64,000 nucleotides of DNA from the NCBI RefSeq assembly GCF_022788635.1, contig NZ_CP076024.1, positions 2,480,001 to 2,544,000 of the forward strand, given 5' to 3'. Origin of the DNA: Methylobacter sp. S3L5C (GTDB lineage Bacteria > Pseudomonadota > Gammaproteobacteria > Methylococcales > Methylomonadaceae). A model generated the notes under the pieces. It did no database searches. It saw only the letters and a program-made list of their open reading frames with translations, and was not told the DNA's origin. Positions 1-9,069 of this stretch are shown piece after piece. Position 1 is the stretch's first letter, and the number at the start of each line of letters is the position of its first letter. A program made the position numbers and the translations under genes.

Positions 1-543
1 CAGCAATTGAGTTCGGCTGTAAACTTTATCGGGATGGGTCATAAAAAAATGCATTAATCGAAATTCGGTGGGACTCACTTCCAATTGCTTGTCGCCTATA
101 CTTAGGCGGTGCTGTTCAGTATCCAGTATTAAATCACCCAGAATAATTTGGGCCTGGCCTTGTATTTTTCCACTTCTACGCAAAACAGCGCGAATCCGTG
201 CGACCAATTCCTTAGGTGAAAAGGGTTTGGTCATGTAATCATCAGCACCAATTTCAAGGCCTCTAACTTTGTCCTCTTCTTCGCCGCGTGCCGTTAATAA
301 TATAATGGGGATATCACGATAAACAGGTTCTTTCTTTAAGCGTCTGGCCCATTCAACACCGCTAATGCCTGGTAACATCCAGTCCAGCAGTATTAGATCC
401 GGCAGGTTGTCATCCAATGCTTTCTGAGCATCTTCTGCATCACCGGCAGCAATGGGTGCAAAACCAGATTGCTCAAGAATCATCATTAACATTCCTCTGA
501 TGGCATCTTCATCTTCAACAACGAGAACATTAAAATTAGACAT
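1..543 (-). CDS. phoB: Phosphate regulon response regulator PhoB (3' end beyond window)
   Basis: OmpR/PhoB-family DNA-binding response regulator that, when phosphorylated by PhoR, activates phosphate-starvation genes. The visible 181 residues start MSNFNVLVVEDEDAIR and hold the receiver domain: acidic pair near residues 9-11, phospho-acceptor Asp in LILLDWMLPGISG (about residue 53), Thr in ILLTARGEEED and Lys in YMTKPFSPKEL. The winged-helix domain begins after about residue 130 and runs off the left edge (family length about 229). The stretch LLDWMLPG...GVEWARRL is typical of PhoB rather than of OmpR. A candidate Pho box lies upstream, suggesting autoregulation. phoR would be expected to the left of the window. 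Confidence 0.9.
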   Translation of the reverse strand, partial: MSNFNVLVVEDEDAIRGMLMMILEQSGFAPIAAGDAEDAQKALDDNLPDLILLDWMLPGISGVEWARRLKKEPVYRDIPIILLTARGEEEDKVRGLEIGADDYMTKPFSPKELVARIRAVLRRSGKIQGQAQIILGDLILDTEQHRLSIGDKQLEVSPTEFRLMHFFMTHPDKVYSRTQLL

Positions 544-570
544 AATTAGTATATTGAATAAAAATTGGCT

Positions 571-605
571 ATTGTAACAAAGACCTTATTACTTCATTAT
601 GACAA
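571..605 (-). promoter_or_regulatory. Candidate Pho box and -10 element of phoB
   Basis: Read on the minus strand, positions 605-588 give TTGTCATAATGAAGTAAT: two 7-base half-sites separated by 4 bases. They match the CTGTCAT consensus at 6/7 and 4/7 positions. Eleven bases further on is TACAAT (576-571), a good -10. This is the usual layout of PhoB-activated promoters, in which the box replaces the -35. A transcript would start about 20 bases before the phoB ATG. Seen in sequence; its function is inferred. Confidence 0.4.
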
Positions 606-742
606 AAGTTTAAAATTGAGTCTTAAATTTGTAAAAAAACTGGTTCCATAAACTTTCAGAAAGTAAATTTCAGTCAGCTTGCAAAGACAATGATTTACAA
701 TAAAAAATTTACAAAATCAAGCCTGATTGATAACACATTATA

Positions 743-1048
743 ATGACAATGCCTAAAACATACCTCACTGTGCCTTATGCACAAAAAGATGCAGTAAAAG
801 CACTAGGTGCCAAGTGGGATGCTGTCAACAAAAAATGGTATGTTCCTGCAAATATGGACTGCACTGTTTTTGCCAGGTGGCAACCTCAAACGGGTACTTT
901 GGAATCATCTCCAACAATCAGTAAACCTGTTATTCGTAAGTCATCGACCACCGATGCTTCTGCAAAAAATACCGCCGTTGGTATTATTACCCAGGCAACA
1001 GACAAAAACTTTGTTGCCTATAACGGCGATGAACCGCCCTGGGATTAA
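743..1048 (+). CDS. DUF5710-domain protein, function unknown
   Basis: Small soluble protein of 101 residues. Its N-terminal 45 residues form a recognisable DUF5710 module (YLTVPYAQKDAVKALGAKWD followed by KKWYVP), a short motif often found beside Toprim/primase-like or DNA-processing domains. Here it stands alone with a Ser/Thr-rich, low-complexity tail ending EPPWD. There is no signal peptide or membrane segment. A second ATG two codons downstream is an equally possible start, and neither has a good ribosome binding site. It lies 49 bases ahead of the metallopeptidase gene on the same strand, so the two may be co-transcribed. Function cannot be stated. Confidence 0.75.
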   Translation: MTMPKTYLTVPYAQKDAVKALGAKWDAVNKKWYVPANMDCTVFARWQPQTGTLESSPTISKPVIRKSSTTDASAKNTAVGIITQATDKNFVAYNGDEPPWD

Positions 1049-1097
1049 GAGATATTTTTGCACAATATCGACCGGCTAACAAATCTGAAGAGTTAAA

Positions 1098-1601
1098 ATG
1101 AGCACATTAAAATATCTTACTGGCTACCCTGTAACAATAACAGATCAGATCCATAGCCTTATCGATAATGATAAATTGGCCGGGCTATTATTAAAAAAAT
1201 ATCCTTTTAGCCATGATATCAGAACTGACAAAGCGCTTTATAGTTATGTCGTGGAGTTAAAGAATCAATTTCTCAGACAATCCGGTCCGCTTAGTAAAGT
1301 TATTTATGATGACAAGATTGATGTAATCCATCAAGCCTTGGGGCTACATTCGTTTGTATCCAGAGTTCAGGGTAATAACCTGAAAGCAAAAAATGAAATT
1401 CGAATAGGCTCGGTTTTTAAAAATGGTCCATTGGAATGCCTTAAAATGATTGTTGTGCATGAGCTCGCCCATTTAAGAGAAAAAGAACATAACAAGGCCT
1501 TCTACAAATTATGCGAGTATATGGAACCGGATTATCATCAGTTAGAATTTGATATGCGGCTTTATCTGACTTACCTTGATCAGGTTGGAAAGCTTTATTA
1601 A
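1098..1601 (+). CDS. YgjP/SprT-like zinc metallopeptidase-fold protein (DUF45)
   Basis: A 167-residue protein with the gluzincin zinc motif HELAHLREKEHN (about residue 121), followed by FYKLCEYMEPDYHQLEFDMRLYL. This arrangement matches the YgjP-like DUF45 family (HELAH...HN..F), a metallopeptidase fold whose E. coli member has been described as a metal-dependent phosphohydrolase. No signal peptide is seen, so it is probably cytosolic. The N-terminal half (about 90 residues) does not resemble the usual YgjP N-terminus, so the substrate is open. It follows the DUF5710 gene and is convergent with yaiI. A run of nine G lies just after its stop. Confidence 0.75.
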   Translation: MSTLKYLTGYPVTITDQIHSLIDNDKLAGLLLKKYPFSHDIRTDKALYSYVVELKNQFLRQSGPLSKVIYDDKIDVIHQALGLHSFVSRVQGNNLKAKNEIRIGSVFKNGPLECLKMIVVHELAHLREKEHNKAFYKLCEYMEPDYHQLEFDMRLYLTYLDQVGKLY

Positions 1602-1658
1602 ATATTTTTTTCCAGAGTCTGTAGGGGGGGGGTGGTAAGAAAAACATTACCCTGTCTT

Positions 1659-2117
1659 TTATTCATTTTCTGACAGTTGTTGAGTCAGAAAATTATCCAG
1701 CTGATTGGCAAATGCTTGTATATCGCGTGAGTTTAACGCAGAGGGTCCGCCGGTATCGATTCCGCTACCGCGCAATGTATCCATAAAATCACGCATATTC
1801 AAGCGATCTCTAATATTGTCCTCGGTATAACGTTCGCCGCGATGATTGATGGCATGGCCACCTTTGCAGATTACTTCATACGCTAACGGAATATCCCCGG
1901 TGATAACTAAATCATCAGCATTTAAATTTTTGACAATGGCATTATCCGCCACATCGAAGCCCGAATGTACTTGCAGCAACTTGATATAGCGTGATGGTGG
2001 AGTTTGCAGGTATTGGTTAGCGACCAGCGTCGTTATTATTTTGGTGCGCTCGGCCACCCTAAATAAAATGTCTTTAATCATTTTCGGACAGGCGTCCGCA
2101 TCAATCCATATTTGCAT
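1659..2117 (-). CDS. yaiI: YaiI/YqxD family protein (UPF0178, DUF188)
   Basis: Protein of 152 residues, full length for the family. It begins [20 protein letters not shown], with the conserved DADACP signature. It also has [17 protein letters not shown] and [15 protein letters not shown], and ends in a family-typical [13 protein letters not shown] segment. The fold is PIN-like with a cluster of conserved Asp residues, suggesting a metal-dependent nuclease-type site, but the cellular role is not established. It is a single gene convergent with the metallopeptidase gene. Start choice is clear because the DADACP motif always sits at the extreme N-terminus. Confidence 0.9.
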   Translation of the reverse strand: MQIWIDADACPKMIKDILFRVAERTKIITTLVANQYLQTPPSRYIKLLQVHSGFDVADNAIVKNLNADDLVITGDIPLAYEVICKGGHAINHRGERYTEDNIRDRLNMRDFMDTLRGSGIDTGGPSALNSRDIQAFANQLDNFLTQQLSENE

Positions 2118-2550
2118 AACTTATTCTCATCAGTGAAAAATCACAAAGCTTCCTGGTTGTCAGGTTTACCTTTTTCGGTAAAATTCGATTTTATCTGTTT
2201 ATGTCGTTGAATGATATTAAGCGGTGTTGGTTGTTTGATAAATCTTAATGAAAGCAGGAGAATAACTGTCTTTTTAGAGTAAAAAATGGTGTCAGTATCA
2301 GGATATTCGCTGGAGTGAGGATCAAAAATTTATTGATGCACTGAGGAGCAGTTATCTAAAGTTTTGGTTAAATTGTTCAGTTATCTTGGGGTAGGGCTGA
2401 AGTTTGCCATAAATGGCAATACTATTTATGCGCAAGGCGTTTTAAACAAATGGTTAAGCAGAAAGACGACTGCAAACTTAAAACCTCCAAGACGTTTAAG
2501 CCCTGGAAGTTTTTAGAATAATTGGTTAAGCAATTTAACCAAAGACAACA
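2118..2550. other. Intergenic stretch with inverted repeats and a possible coding remnant
   Basis: No intact gene. Three things can be seen. (1) A perfect 7-bp inverted repeat, TTGCCAT AA ATGGCAA, at 2404-2419. (2) An imperfect hairpin at 2478-2515 with arms TAAAACCTCCA and TGGAAGTTTTTA, resembling a REP-type intergenic element or terminator. (3) An open plus-strand stretch at 2278-2394 whose translation (SEDQKFIDALRSSYLKFW) looks protein-like but has no start, so it could be a gene remnant or chance. Confidence 0.4.
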
Positions 2551-2721
2551 CTAGCATGCAATTTGCTCAGCTTTGGTCCGTTTACGATTTAAGTTAATGT
2601 TGCTGGCAATGGTCGCAGATGCGAACAGTGTGGATGAGATGATAAATTCGCCTGAAACAAAACCAACCAGGCCGATTATAAACATCGCTGCGGTTAAAAT
2701 ATCTTTTTGAAGATCGTTCAT
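2551..2721 (-). CDS. Small predicted membrane protein (56 residues)
   Basis: A minus-strand ORF of 56 codons starting MNDLQKDILTAAMFIIGLVG and ending in a basic, polar tail (NLNRKRTKAEQIAC). The middle (about residues 9-40) is strongly hydrophobic and could form one long or two short transmembrane helices. An AAGAGA ribosome binding site stands about 6 bases ahead of the ATG, and the frame has sensible codon use and a defined stop. I do not recognise the family. It lies isolated between yaiI and clpB, on the same strand as both. Likely a real small membrane protein, but there is no homology evidence here. Confidence 0.5.
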   Translation of the reverse strand: MNDLQKDILTAAMFIIGLVGFVSGEFIISSTLFASATIASNINLNRKRTKAEQIAC

Positions 2722-2996
2722 GGATAAGTTCTCTTATAAAGTTGAAGGGTTTTTTTAATTTACAACTTAACTATACAGAAGAGCTTTATTGTTGACAATA
2801 ACACTGGGAATATATGGATTGTTTCTTTATTTGATACATTAGGTTCATCAATTATTCATATAACTATGAGTTTAAGTACGGCTCACTAACGAATAATGGT
2901 TGGTGGCTAAAGGAGTGTTTTACTAAAGTGAAATGCTTTAGTCAGATCTTTAGTCCAGACAAAAGCTATGCTTAATATTATCTTGGTAAACTACTT

Positions 2997-3024
2997 GCCA
3001 GCGACACAGTTTTGTATCGCTGGC
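2997..3024. terminator. Stem-loop after clpB
   Basis: A 12-bp stem with one mismatch (GCCAGCGACACA / TGTATCGCTGGC) and a four-base loop begins 9 bases beyond the clpB stop. It has no clear U-tract on either strand, so it may act as an RNA-end stabiliser or a weak terminator. Confidence 0.5.
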
Positions 3025-3032
3025 AGCTAAAG

Positions 3033-5609
3033 TTAAACCTTCAAAAATCGCAATCCCTCATCGTTTATATCGACTTTTATAGTGTCGCCGGCAATGAAAT
3101 GTCCTGACAGTATTTCTTGCGCCAGCGGATTTTCCAGTTGTTGTTGTATCGCGCGTTTCATGGGTCTGGCTCCGTACACAGGATCAAAGCCAGCTTCACC
3201 CAATAAATCAATGGCTTGGTCAGTCATTTCAAAGCCAATTTCCCGATCCCGTAAACGCTGACGTAAATGATCAATCTGAATACTGGAAATAGCTCTGATT
3301 TGCTCACGTCCCAGCGGATGGAAAACCACGGCTTCATCGATTCGATTGATAAACTCGGGTCGAAAGTGCTGGCTGACTTTTTCCATCACAGCCGCTTTCA
3401 TTACCGGGTAAAGGGCTTCACCCGCCAGTTCCTGAATAATGTCCGAGCCCAGGTTTGAAGTCATTACGATGACGGTATTTCTAAAATCGACAGTTCTGCC
3501 TTGGCCATCGGTTAAGCGGCCATCATCCAGCACTTGCAACAAGACATTAAATACATCCGGGTGGGCTTTTTCAATTTCATCCAGCAAAATAACCGAATAC
3601 GGTTTACGTCTAACCAGTTCAGTTAAGTAACCGCCTTCTTCATAACCGACATAACCGGGAGGCGCACCGATCAAGCGAGCGACCGAATGTTTTTCCATAA
3701 ACTCGGACATATCAATACGCACCATTGCATCAACCGTATCAAACATAAATTCTGCCAGAGCTTTGCACAATTCAGTTTTACCGACGCCGGTAGGTCCCAA
3801 GAATAAAAATGAACCATTGGGGCGATTGGGGTCGGATAACCCTGCTCTGGAGCGGCGTATCGCATTGCTGACAGCTTTCAGCGCTTCATCCTGGCCGACT
3901 ACTCTTTTACTTAAGTATTCTTCCATGCGCAATAATTTATCACGCTCGCCTTCCATCATTTTTGAGACCGGTATGCCTGTCCATTTTGATACCACTTCGG
4001 CAATTTCTTCTTCGGTGACTTTATTGCGTAATAAGGTCATTTTTTGGGTTTCAGCGGGTTCTGCCATAGTCAGTTGCTTTTCCAATGCGGGAATAATACC
4101 GTACTGAAGTTCTGACATACGCGCCAAATCATTAGTGCGACTGGCAACTTCCAATTCTGTTCTTGCATGTTCCAGCTTTTCTTTAATCATCGCTGAACCT
4201 TGCAATGAGGCTTTTTCCGATTTCCAGATTTCTTCAAGATCAGAATATTCTTTTTCCAGGTCGGCAATTTCTTCTTCCAGAATTTCCAGACGTTTTTTGG
4301 ATGCTGCATCCTGTTCTTTTTTTAAGGCTACCTGTTCAATTTTTAATTGAATCAAGCGCCGGTATAATTTATCCATTTCTTCCGGCTTGGAGTCAATTTC
4401 CATGCGGATTCGGCTACCTGCTTCATCAATCAGATCAATGGCTTTGTCGGGCAGTTTTCGGTCAGCAATATACCGGTAAGACAACGTTGCTGCAGCAACA
4501 ATGGCAGGGTCGGTGATATTAACGCCGTGATGTACTTCGTATTTTTCTTTTAAGCCACGCAGAATGGCAATGGTATCTTCGACAGAAGGTTCATCAACCA
4601 ATACTTTTTGAAAGCGACGTTCCAGCGCGGCATCTTTTTCAACATATTTACGATATTCATCCAGTGTGGTTGCACCTACACAATGCAATTCGCCACGCGC
4701 CAGCGCGGGTTTTAACATATTGCCTGCATCCATGGCACCTTCAGCCTTACCTGCACCTACCATGGTATGCAGCTCATCAATAAATAAAATGACTTGACCT
4801 TCCTGTTTGGCCAGATCATTTAAAACTGCTTTCAGACGCTCTTCAAACTCACCACGAAACTTGGCGCCGGCAATTAATGCGGCCATATCTAAAGCTAGTA
4901 CCTGTTTGCCTTTAATACCTTCCGGTACTTCGCCATTAACGATACGTTGCGCCAAGCCTTCAACAATCGCTGTTTTACCGACGCCGGGCTCACCGATCAA
5001 AACAGGATTGTTTTTGGTGCGTCGTTGTAAGACCTGAATGGTGCGACGAATTTCATCATCTCTGCCGATAACCGGATCAAGTTTGCCTTGTGCTGCACGT
5101 TCCGTCAGGTTGATGGTGTATTTATTTAAGGCTTGGCGTTGATCTTCGGCATTGGCATCATCAACGGCTTCACCGCCGCGCATTTTATCGATCGCTATTT
5201 CGACATTTTTCTTAATAACACCGGCTTTTTTAAGCAGATCGTTTAAAATTCCTTTTTCTTCACAAGCCGCCAGTAAAAATAATTCACTGGAGATGAATTT
5301 ATCGTTACGCTTTTGGGCTAATTTGTCGGTTAAATTCAGCAGTCTGGATAATTCGTTTGATATTTGGACATCGCCACCCGAACCACTGACGGTGGCAATA
5401 CGAGCCAATTCCATCGCCAGTTCTGTGCGTAACATCTGCGTATTAACACTGATCTGAGCCAGTAGCGGCTTGATGCTGCCTCCTTCCTGGTCCAGTAATG
5501 CCATCATTAAATGGACGGGTTCGATAAATTGATGGTCTTTTCCCAAGGCCATACTTTGAGCATCAGCCAAGGCTGATTGAAACTTGCTGGTTAATTTATC
5601 CATTCGCAT
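3033..5609 (-). CDS. clpB: Protein disaggregase ClpB (Hsp104-type AAA+ chaperone)
   Basis: Hexameric cytosolic ATPase that, with DnaK/DnaJ/GrpE, pulls polypeptides out of aggregates after heat stress. The 858-residue product matches E. coli ClpB (857). It has the Clp N-domain ([20 protein letters not shown] start), AAA1 with Walker [10 protein letters not shown] (about 205), AAA1 Walker [10 protein letters not shown], a long Glu/Lys-rich coiled-coil M-domain (about 410-520), AAA2 with Walker [10 protein letters not shown] (about 605), and a C-terminal ARPMKRAIQ sensor-2 region. The frame stays open 45 codons further upstream, but the start at 5609 is chosen because it aligns with the family, has an AAAGG ribosome site and lies downstream of a sigma32-type promoter. 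Confidence 0.97.
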   Translation of the reverse strand: MRMDKLTSKFQSALADAQSMALGKDHQFIEPVHLMMALLDQEGGSIKPLLAQISVNTQMLRTELAMELARIATVSGSGGDVQISNELSRLLNLTDKLAQKRNDKFISSELFLLAACEEKGILNDLLKKAGVIKKNVEIAIDKMRGGEAVDDANAEDQRQALNKYTINLTERAAQGKLDPVIGRDDEIRRTIQVLQRRTKNNPVLIGEPGVGKTAIVEGLAQRIVNGEVPEGIKGKQVLALDMAALIAGAKFRGEFEERLKAVLNDLAKQEGQVILFIDELHTMVGAGKAEGAMDAGNMLKPALARGELHCVGATTLDEYRKYVEKDAALERRFQKVLVDEPSVEDTIAILRGLKEKYEVHHGVNITDPAIVAAATLSYRYIADRKLPDKAIDLIDEAGSRIRMEIDSKPEEMDKLYRRLIQLKIEQVALKKEQDAASKKRLEILEEEIADLEKEYSDLEEIWKSEKASLQGSAMIKEKLEHARTELEVASRTNDLARMSELQYGIIPALEKQLTMAEPAETQKMTLLRNKVTEEEIAEVVSKWTGIPVSKMMEGERDKLLRMEEYLSKRVVGQDEALKAVSNAIRRSRAGLSDPNRPNGSFLFLGPTGVGKTELCKALAEFMFDTVDAMVRIDMSEFMEKHSVARLIGAPPGYVGYEEGGYLTELVRRKPYSVILLDEIEKAHPDVFNVLLQVLDDGRLTDGQGRTVDFRNTVIVMTSNLGSDIIQELAGEALYPVMKAAVMEKVSQHFRPEFINRIDEAVVFHPLGREQIRAISSIQIDHLRQRLRDREIGFEMTDQAIDLLGEAGFDPVYGARPMKRAIQQQLENPLAQEILSGHFIAGDTIKVDINDEGLRFLKV

Positions 5610-5646
5610 GGTGGTTGCCTTTAAAAAAGTGTTTAAGTTAGAGCTA

Positions 5647-5675
5647 ATATGAGGGAGTATAGGCCGCTTTTCAAG
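5647..5675 (-). promoter_or_regulatory. Sigma32 (heat-shock) promoter of clpB
   Basis: On the minus strand, CTTGAAA (5675-5669) is a perfect sigma32 -35. After 14 bases comes CCTCATAT (5654-5647), a 7/8 match to the CCCCATNT -10 box. Transcription would start near 5640, giving a leader of about 30 bases to the ATG at 5609. This promoter lies inside the upstream extension of the frame, which supports the shorter ClpB start. Confidence 0.85.
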
Positions 5676-5917
5676 CGGGCCTTTGCTTTTGTATTTATCG
5701 ATGAATAAGGTAATCTTTGCTGGCTGTAAAATGATATTAACCAATAGACGACTTAAGTTACGCAGGTATTTGAATTAGTCGCTTTAGTGCCGCTATCATG
5801 ACGTATTTTGTTAATCGGTTTTGGGCGCTTGAGAACAAGAAGCTTTTTTTACTCGGCGCGGCAAGCCAAAATTACGATAGTTCAACACGTAATATCATTA
5901 GGTGATTTTTAACTTTA

Positions 5918-5952
5918 ACTTAATCATGCTGTCATATACCGCTGCTTATAAT
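5918..5952 (+). promoter_or_regulatory. Candidate Pho box and -10 of phoD
   Basis: ACTTAATCATGCTGTCAT (5918-5935) has a perfect CTGTCAT half-site and a weak 3/7 partner 11 bases upstream. A perfect TATAAT (5947-5952) follows after 11 bases. Half-site and -10 spacing equal those of the candidate phoB promoter. The phosphatase encoded downstream makes PhoB control plausible, but this is inference. Confidence 0.4.
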
Positions 5953-5988
5953 CTTAGTCTCCTTAACTGAGTCTCTAGGAATGCAGCC

Positions 5989-7593
5989 ATGTATCGTGTA
6001 ATTAAAAATCACCATTATTTTCTGAAATCTACCAACCTGACTGCGGCAATTGTCGCCATACCGCTATTACTGTCACTGTCAGCCGATGTTGTCGCCACCG
6101 ACGATGCGCCACTTATGGAGCAAGGCATACAAATTGGTGATCTGGCACCAGGACGCGCCATAATCTGGAGCCGAGCTGACCGTCCGTCGCGGATGATTGT
6201 GGAATATGCCTACAACGAACAGTTCAACGACTCTATCATTATTCGTGGCCCCTACGCGATGGACGGCACAGACTTTACGGCCAGGCAGGACTTGGTCGGG
6301 CTTCCCGAGGGCGAAGAAGTTTTTGTTAAAGTCTGGTTTGAAGATCTCACCAATGCTCGCGTCAAAAGCGAGGAGGTCACCGGCCATTTTCATACTATCG
6401 GCAAGCACGACAACATTCGCTTCGTTTGGGGCGGTGATACCGCAGGTCAAGGTTGGGGGATTAACGAAAGTTTTGGAGGCATGAAAATTTATGAAGCCAT
6501 GCGTCAGGTCGAACCACTTTTCTTTATCCAGAGTGGTGACAGTGTCTATTCCGATGGTCCCATTTTACCTAGCGTAACTGCGGAAAATGGCCAAATATGG
6601 ACTAACCTGGTTACATCTGAAGTCAGTAAGGTGGCCGAAACTCAGGCGGAATTTCGTGGACGCTATAAATATAATTTACTTGATGAAAACCTCCGTCGCT
6701 TCAATGCTGAAGTGCCGCAAATCTGGCAATGGGATGATCACGAAGTAGCAAACAACTGGTCCGATTCCAAGGATTTGAGTAAAGATATCCGTTACACGGT
6801 CAAGGATGTACCTTTGTTGGTCGCCCGCGCTTCCAGGGCTTTTCATGAATACGCACCTTTACGTCCCCATGATACGGAAGAATCTGATCGTGTTTACCGC
6901 AAGATTTCCTACGGTAAGTTACTTGATGTGTTTGTGATTGATATGCGTGCCTATCGAGGCCCCAATACCGCTAATCTGCAAACGCAGCAAAGTAAAGAAA
7001 CCGCATTTCTTGGTGATGTACAGGTAGCCTGGCTGAAGAACGAACTGAAACATTCTCAGGCGACTTGGAAAGTCATTGCGGCCGACATGCCTATCGGCCT
7101 GAACATTGGCGATGGAGTCACTACTCAGGGAGATGCTCGTTGGGAAGCCGTTGCGAATGGCAACAACGGCCCGGCAGCCGGTCGCGAGCTGGAAATCGCC
7201 GGTTTGCTTAGTTTCATTAAGCATGAGCATGTCGAAAACATCGTTTGGCTGACTGCAGATGTTCATTACGCAGCAGCGCATTACTTCGATCCTGGCAAAG
7301 CCAAAACCAAGGACTTTACGCCGTTTTGGGAGTTTGTGGCGGGTCCGTTAAATGCAGGTTCTTTCGGGCCTAACAGCATTGATGCTACCTTTGGCCCGCA
7401 AGTGGTATTTTCCAAGGCACCACCAGCCGGTCAAATTAATCTATCGCCTTTATCAGGCCTACAGTTTTTTGGTGAAGTTAACATTGACAAAAGAAGTCAA
7501 GCTTTGACGGTAGACCTTAAAGACATTAATGGTACCAGCGTATTTAGCAAAACCCTTTCAGCGGAAAGAGAAAGAGAAAAAGACCACGATTAA
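5989..7593 (+). CDS. phoD: PhoD-like alkaline phosphatase/phosphodiesterase, exported
   Basis: Exported phosphatase of 534 residues that probably releases phosphate from organic esters in the periplasm or outside the cell. Residues 1-37 form a signal peptide (basic start, hydrophobic AAIVAIPLLLSLSA, cleavage near VVA-TD). Then comes an N-terminal beta domain (GIQIGDLAPGRAIIWSRAD) and the PhoD metallophosphatase domain with GDSVYSDGP, QWDDHEVANNW, DMRAYRGPN and WLTADVHYAAAHYF, which supply the metal-binding Asp/Asn/His residues. PhoD enzymes usually bind Fe3+/Ca2+. It is followed after 109 bases by a glycerophosphodiesterase gene, probably in one operon. The C-terminus ends in a charged EREREKDHD tail. 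Confidence 0.9.
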   Translation: MYRVIKNHHYFLKSTNLTAAIVAIPLLLSLSADVVATDDAPLMEQGIQIGDLAPGRAIIWSRADRPSRMIVEYAYNEQFNDSIIIRGPYAMDGTDFTARQDLVGLPEGEEVFVKVWFEDLTNARVKSEEVTGHFHTIGKHDNIRFVWGGDTAGQGWGINESFGGMKIYEAMRQVEPLFFIQSGDSVYSDGPILPSVTAENGQIWTNLVTSEVSKVAETQAEFRGRYKYNLLDENLRRFNAEVPQIWQWDDHEVANNWSDSKDLSKDIRYTVKDVPLLVARASRAFHEYAPLRPHDTEESDRVYRKISYGKLLDVFVIDMRAYRGPNTANLQTQQSKETAFLGDVQVAWLKNELKHSQATWKVIAADMPIGLNIGDGVTTQGDARWEAVANGNNGPAAGRELEIAGLLSFIKHEHVENIVWLTADVHYAAAHYFDPGKAKTKDFTPFWEFVAGPLNAGSFGPNSIDATFGPQVVFSKAPPAGQINLSPLSGLQFFGEVNIDKRSQALTVDLKDINGTSVFSKTLSAEREREKDHD

Positions 7594-7702
7594 TCACTCG
7601 ATTGTCGGGATGGTACTTGTTGCTATTCCGGCAACTATCTGCAAACGGTAACAACATAAAAACCAATTTTCCAAGTCAAATATTTTTAAGAGGAAGTACT
7701 CC

Positions 7703-8983
7703 ATGATAAACGACTATTACAAATCAACTATATTGGTAGGTGCCATAATTGCTGTACTCGGCTCTCAAGGTATTGCCAAAGCAGAGTCGCAGTTGCAAAT
7801 GAAAAATACCCCCATCGTTATCGGTCACCGGGGCACGGCAGGTCATCGCCCTGAACACACTATAGAAGGTTATACCTTAGCTATCCAAATGGGGGCCGAT
7901 TTTATTGAGCCTGATCTGGTATTGACCAAGGATGGTCATATGATTGCTCGGCACGAACCGATGATAGGCGGCACCACTGATGTTGCAACTGATCACCCTG
8001 AGTTTGCCGACCGCAAAACCAAACGCATGGTCGACGGCGTTGAATACAACGACTGGTTCGCTACTGATTTTACCTTGGCGGAAATTAAAACACTGCATGC
8101 TATCCAAGCCTTTGCCGGTCGCGATAAGCAGTATGACGGTCAGTATCAAATCCCGACTCTGGATGAAATTATTGCGTTGGCTAAAAGTCAAAGCAAAGCC
8201 ACTGGAAGAGTTATCGGTATCTATCCTGAAATAAAGCATTCCACTTATCATGCCAACGTTACAGATGCCAACAATCAGCTTTTATATGGGCCGCATGTTT
8301 TTGAAAACAAGCTGTTAAAAAAACTGCATAAAGCCTACGACAATAGCGCCTGTGCGCCGGTATTTATTCAATCTTTTGAAGTGAGTAATTTACAATACTT
8401 AAGTCACAAAACCGACATTCAATTGGTGCAGTTGATTGATGCCGATGATGTCAATGCTGACGGTTCAATGTCGTTAGTCGTTCCTTACAAACAGCCTTAT
8501 GATTTTGTAATGGCTGGGGATGTACGTACTTTTGCAGATTTGTTGACTGACGAAGGTTTGACTTTCGTTAAATCCTACGCCGATGCCGTTGGTCCGTGGA
8601 AACCTTATTTGGTAAAAACGGTAAATGACGGTGTAGATCGTAACGGTGACGGAAAAATTACTATCAACGATCGTCGCGTCGATGGCAGTACCGGTGTGGT
8701 GGAAATGGCTCACGACAAAGGTTTGCTGGTTCACACCTGGACTTTCCGTGATGATGCCAGCGGTTACGGCTTTATCGACCCTCAACAGGAAATGACTTAT
8801 TATTTTGATCTGGGCGTTGATGGCTTGTTTACCGATTTTGCCGATACAGGTGTTGAAGCACGCGATGCCTCAATTAATGCCAGTAACGTTAGTTCGAATA
8901 ATCAATGCAAAATTCACCACGATGACCATAAGAAACACGATGACCATGAACGTAAGGATCATGGCCATCACTTTGCGAGATAA
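7703..8983 (+). CDS. glpQ: Exported glycerophosphodiester phosphodiesterase (GlpQ-type)
   Basis: GDPD-family TIM barrel of 426 residues that splits glycerophosphodiesters into glycerol-3-phosphate and an alcohol. It has a signal peptide (ILVGAIIAVLGSQGIAKA, cleavage about residue 27). The catalytic core is IVIGHRGTAGHRPEHT (both active-site His), then FIEPDLVLTKDG (metal Glu/Asp) and ARHEP. A long-form GlpQ layout follows, with EIKHSTYH and VHTWTFRDD. The C-terminus is unusual: about 22 residues rich in His, Asp and Lys (HHDDHKKHDDHERKDHGHH), likely a metal-binding or tethering tail. The start has an AGAGGAAG ribosome site. It probably works with the adjacent phosphatase in phosphate scavenging. 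Confidence 0.9.
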   Translation: MINDYYKSTILVGAIIAVLGSQGIAKAESQLQMKNTPIVIGHRGTAGHRPEHTIEGYTLAIQMGADFIEPDLVLTKDGHMIARHEPMIGGTTDVATDHPEFADRKTKRMVDGVEYNDWFATDFTLAEIKTLHAIQAFAGRDKQYDGQYQIPTLDEIIALAKSQSKATGRVIGIYPEIKHSTYHANVTDANNQLLYGPHVFENKLLKKLHKAYDNSACAPVFIQSFEVSNLQYLSHKTDIQLVQLIDADDVNADGSMSLVVPYKQPYDFVMAGDVRTFADLLTDEGLTFVKSYADAVGPWKPYLVKTVNDGVDRNGDGKITINDRRVDGSTGVVEMAHDKGLLVHTWTFRDDASGYGFIDPQQEMTYYFDLGVDGLFTDFADTGVEARDASINASNVSSNNQCKIHHDDHKKHDDHERKDHGHHFAR

Positions 8984-9000
8984 TTTACAGTAACTGGTAA

Positions 9001-9038
9001 AAGGCAATCCCGGCAAGAGCTTGTGCAGGGATTGCCTT
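9001..9038 (+). terminator. Strong stem-loop after glpQ
   Basis: A perfect 11-bp stem (AAGGCAATCCC / GGGATTGCCTT) with a 16-base loop lies 17 bases beyond the stop of the phosphodiesterase gene. It is followed by TCCATAAAA rather than a clean U-run. It probably ends or protects the phosphatase-phosphodiesterase transcript. Confidence 0.65.
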
Positions 9039-9069
9039 CCATAAAAGCTTGGTGGTTTTGCTTGGCACT

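Noticed and set aside
1624-1632. Run of nine G, possible phase-variation tract
   Set aside because: It lies between two convergent gene ends, not in a coding start or promoter, so length change would have no obvious effect.
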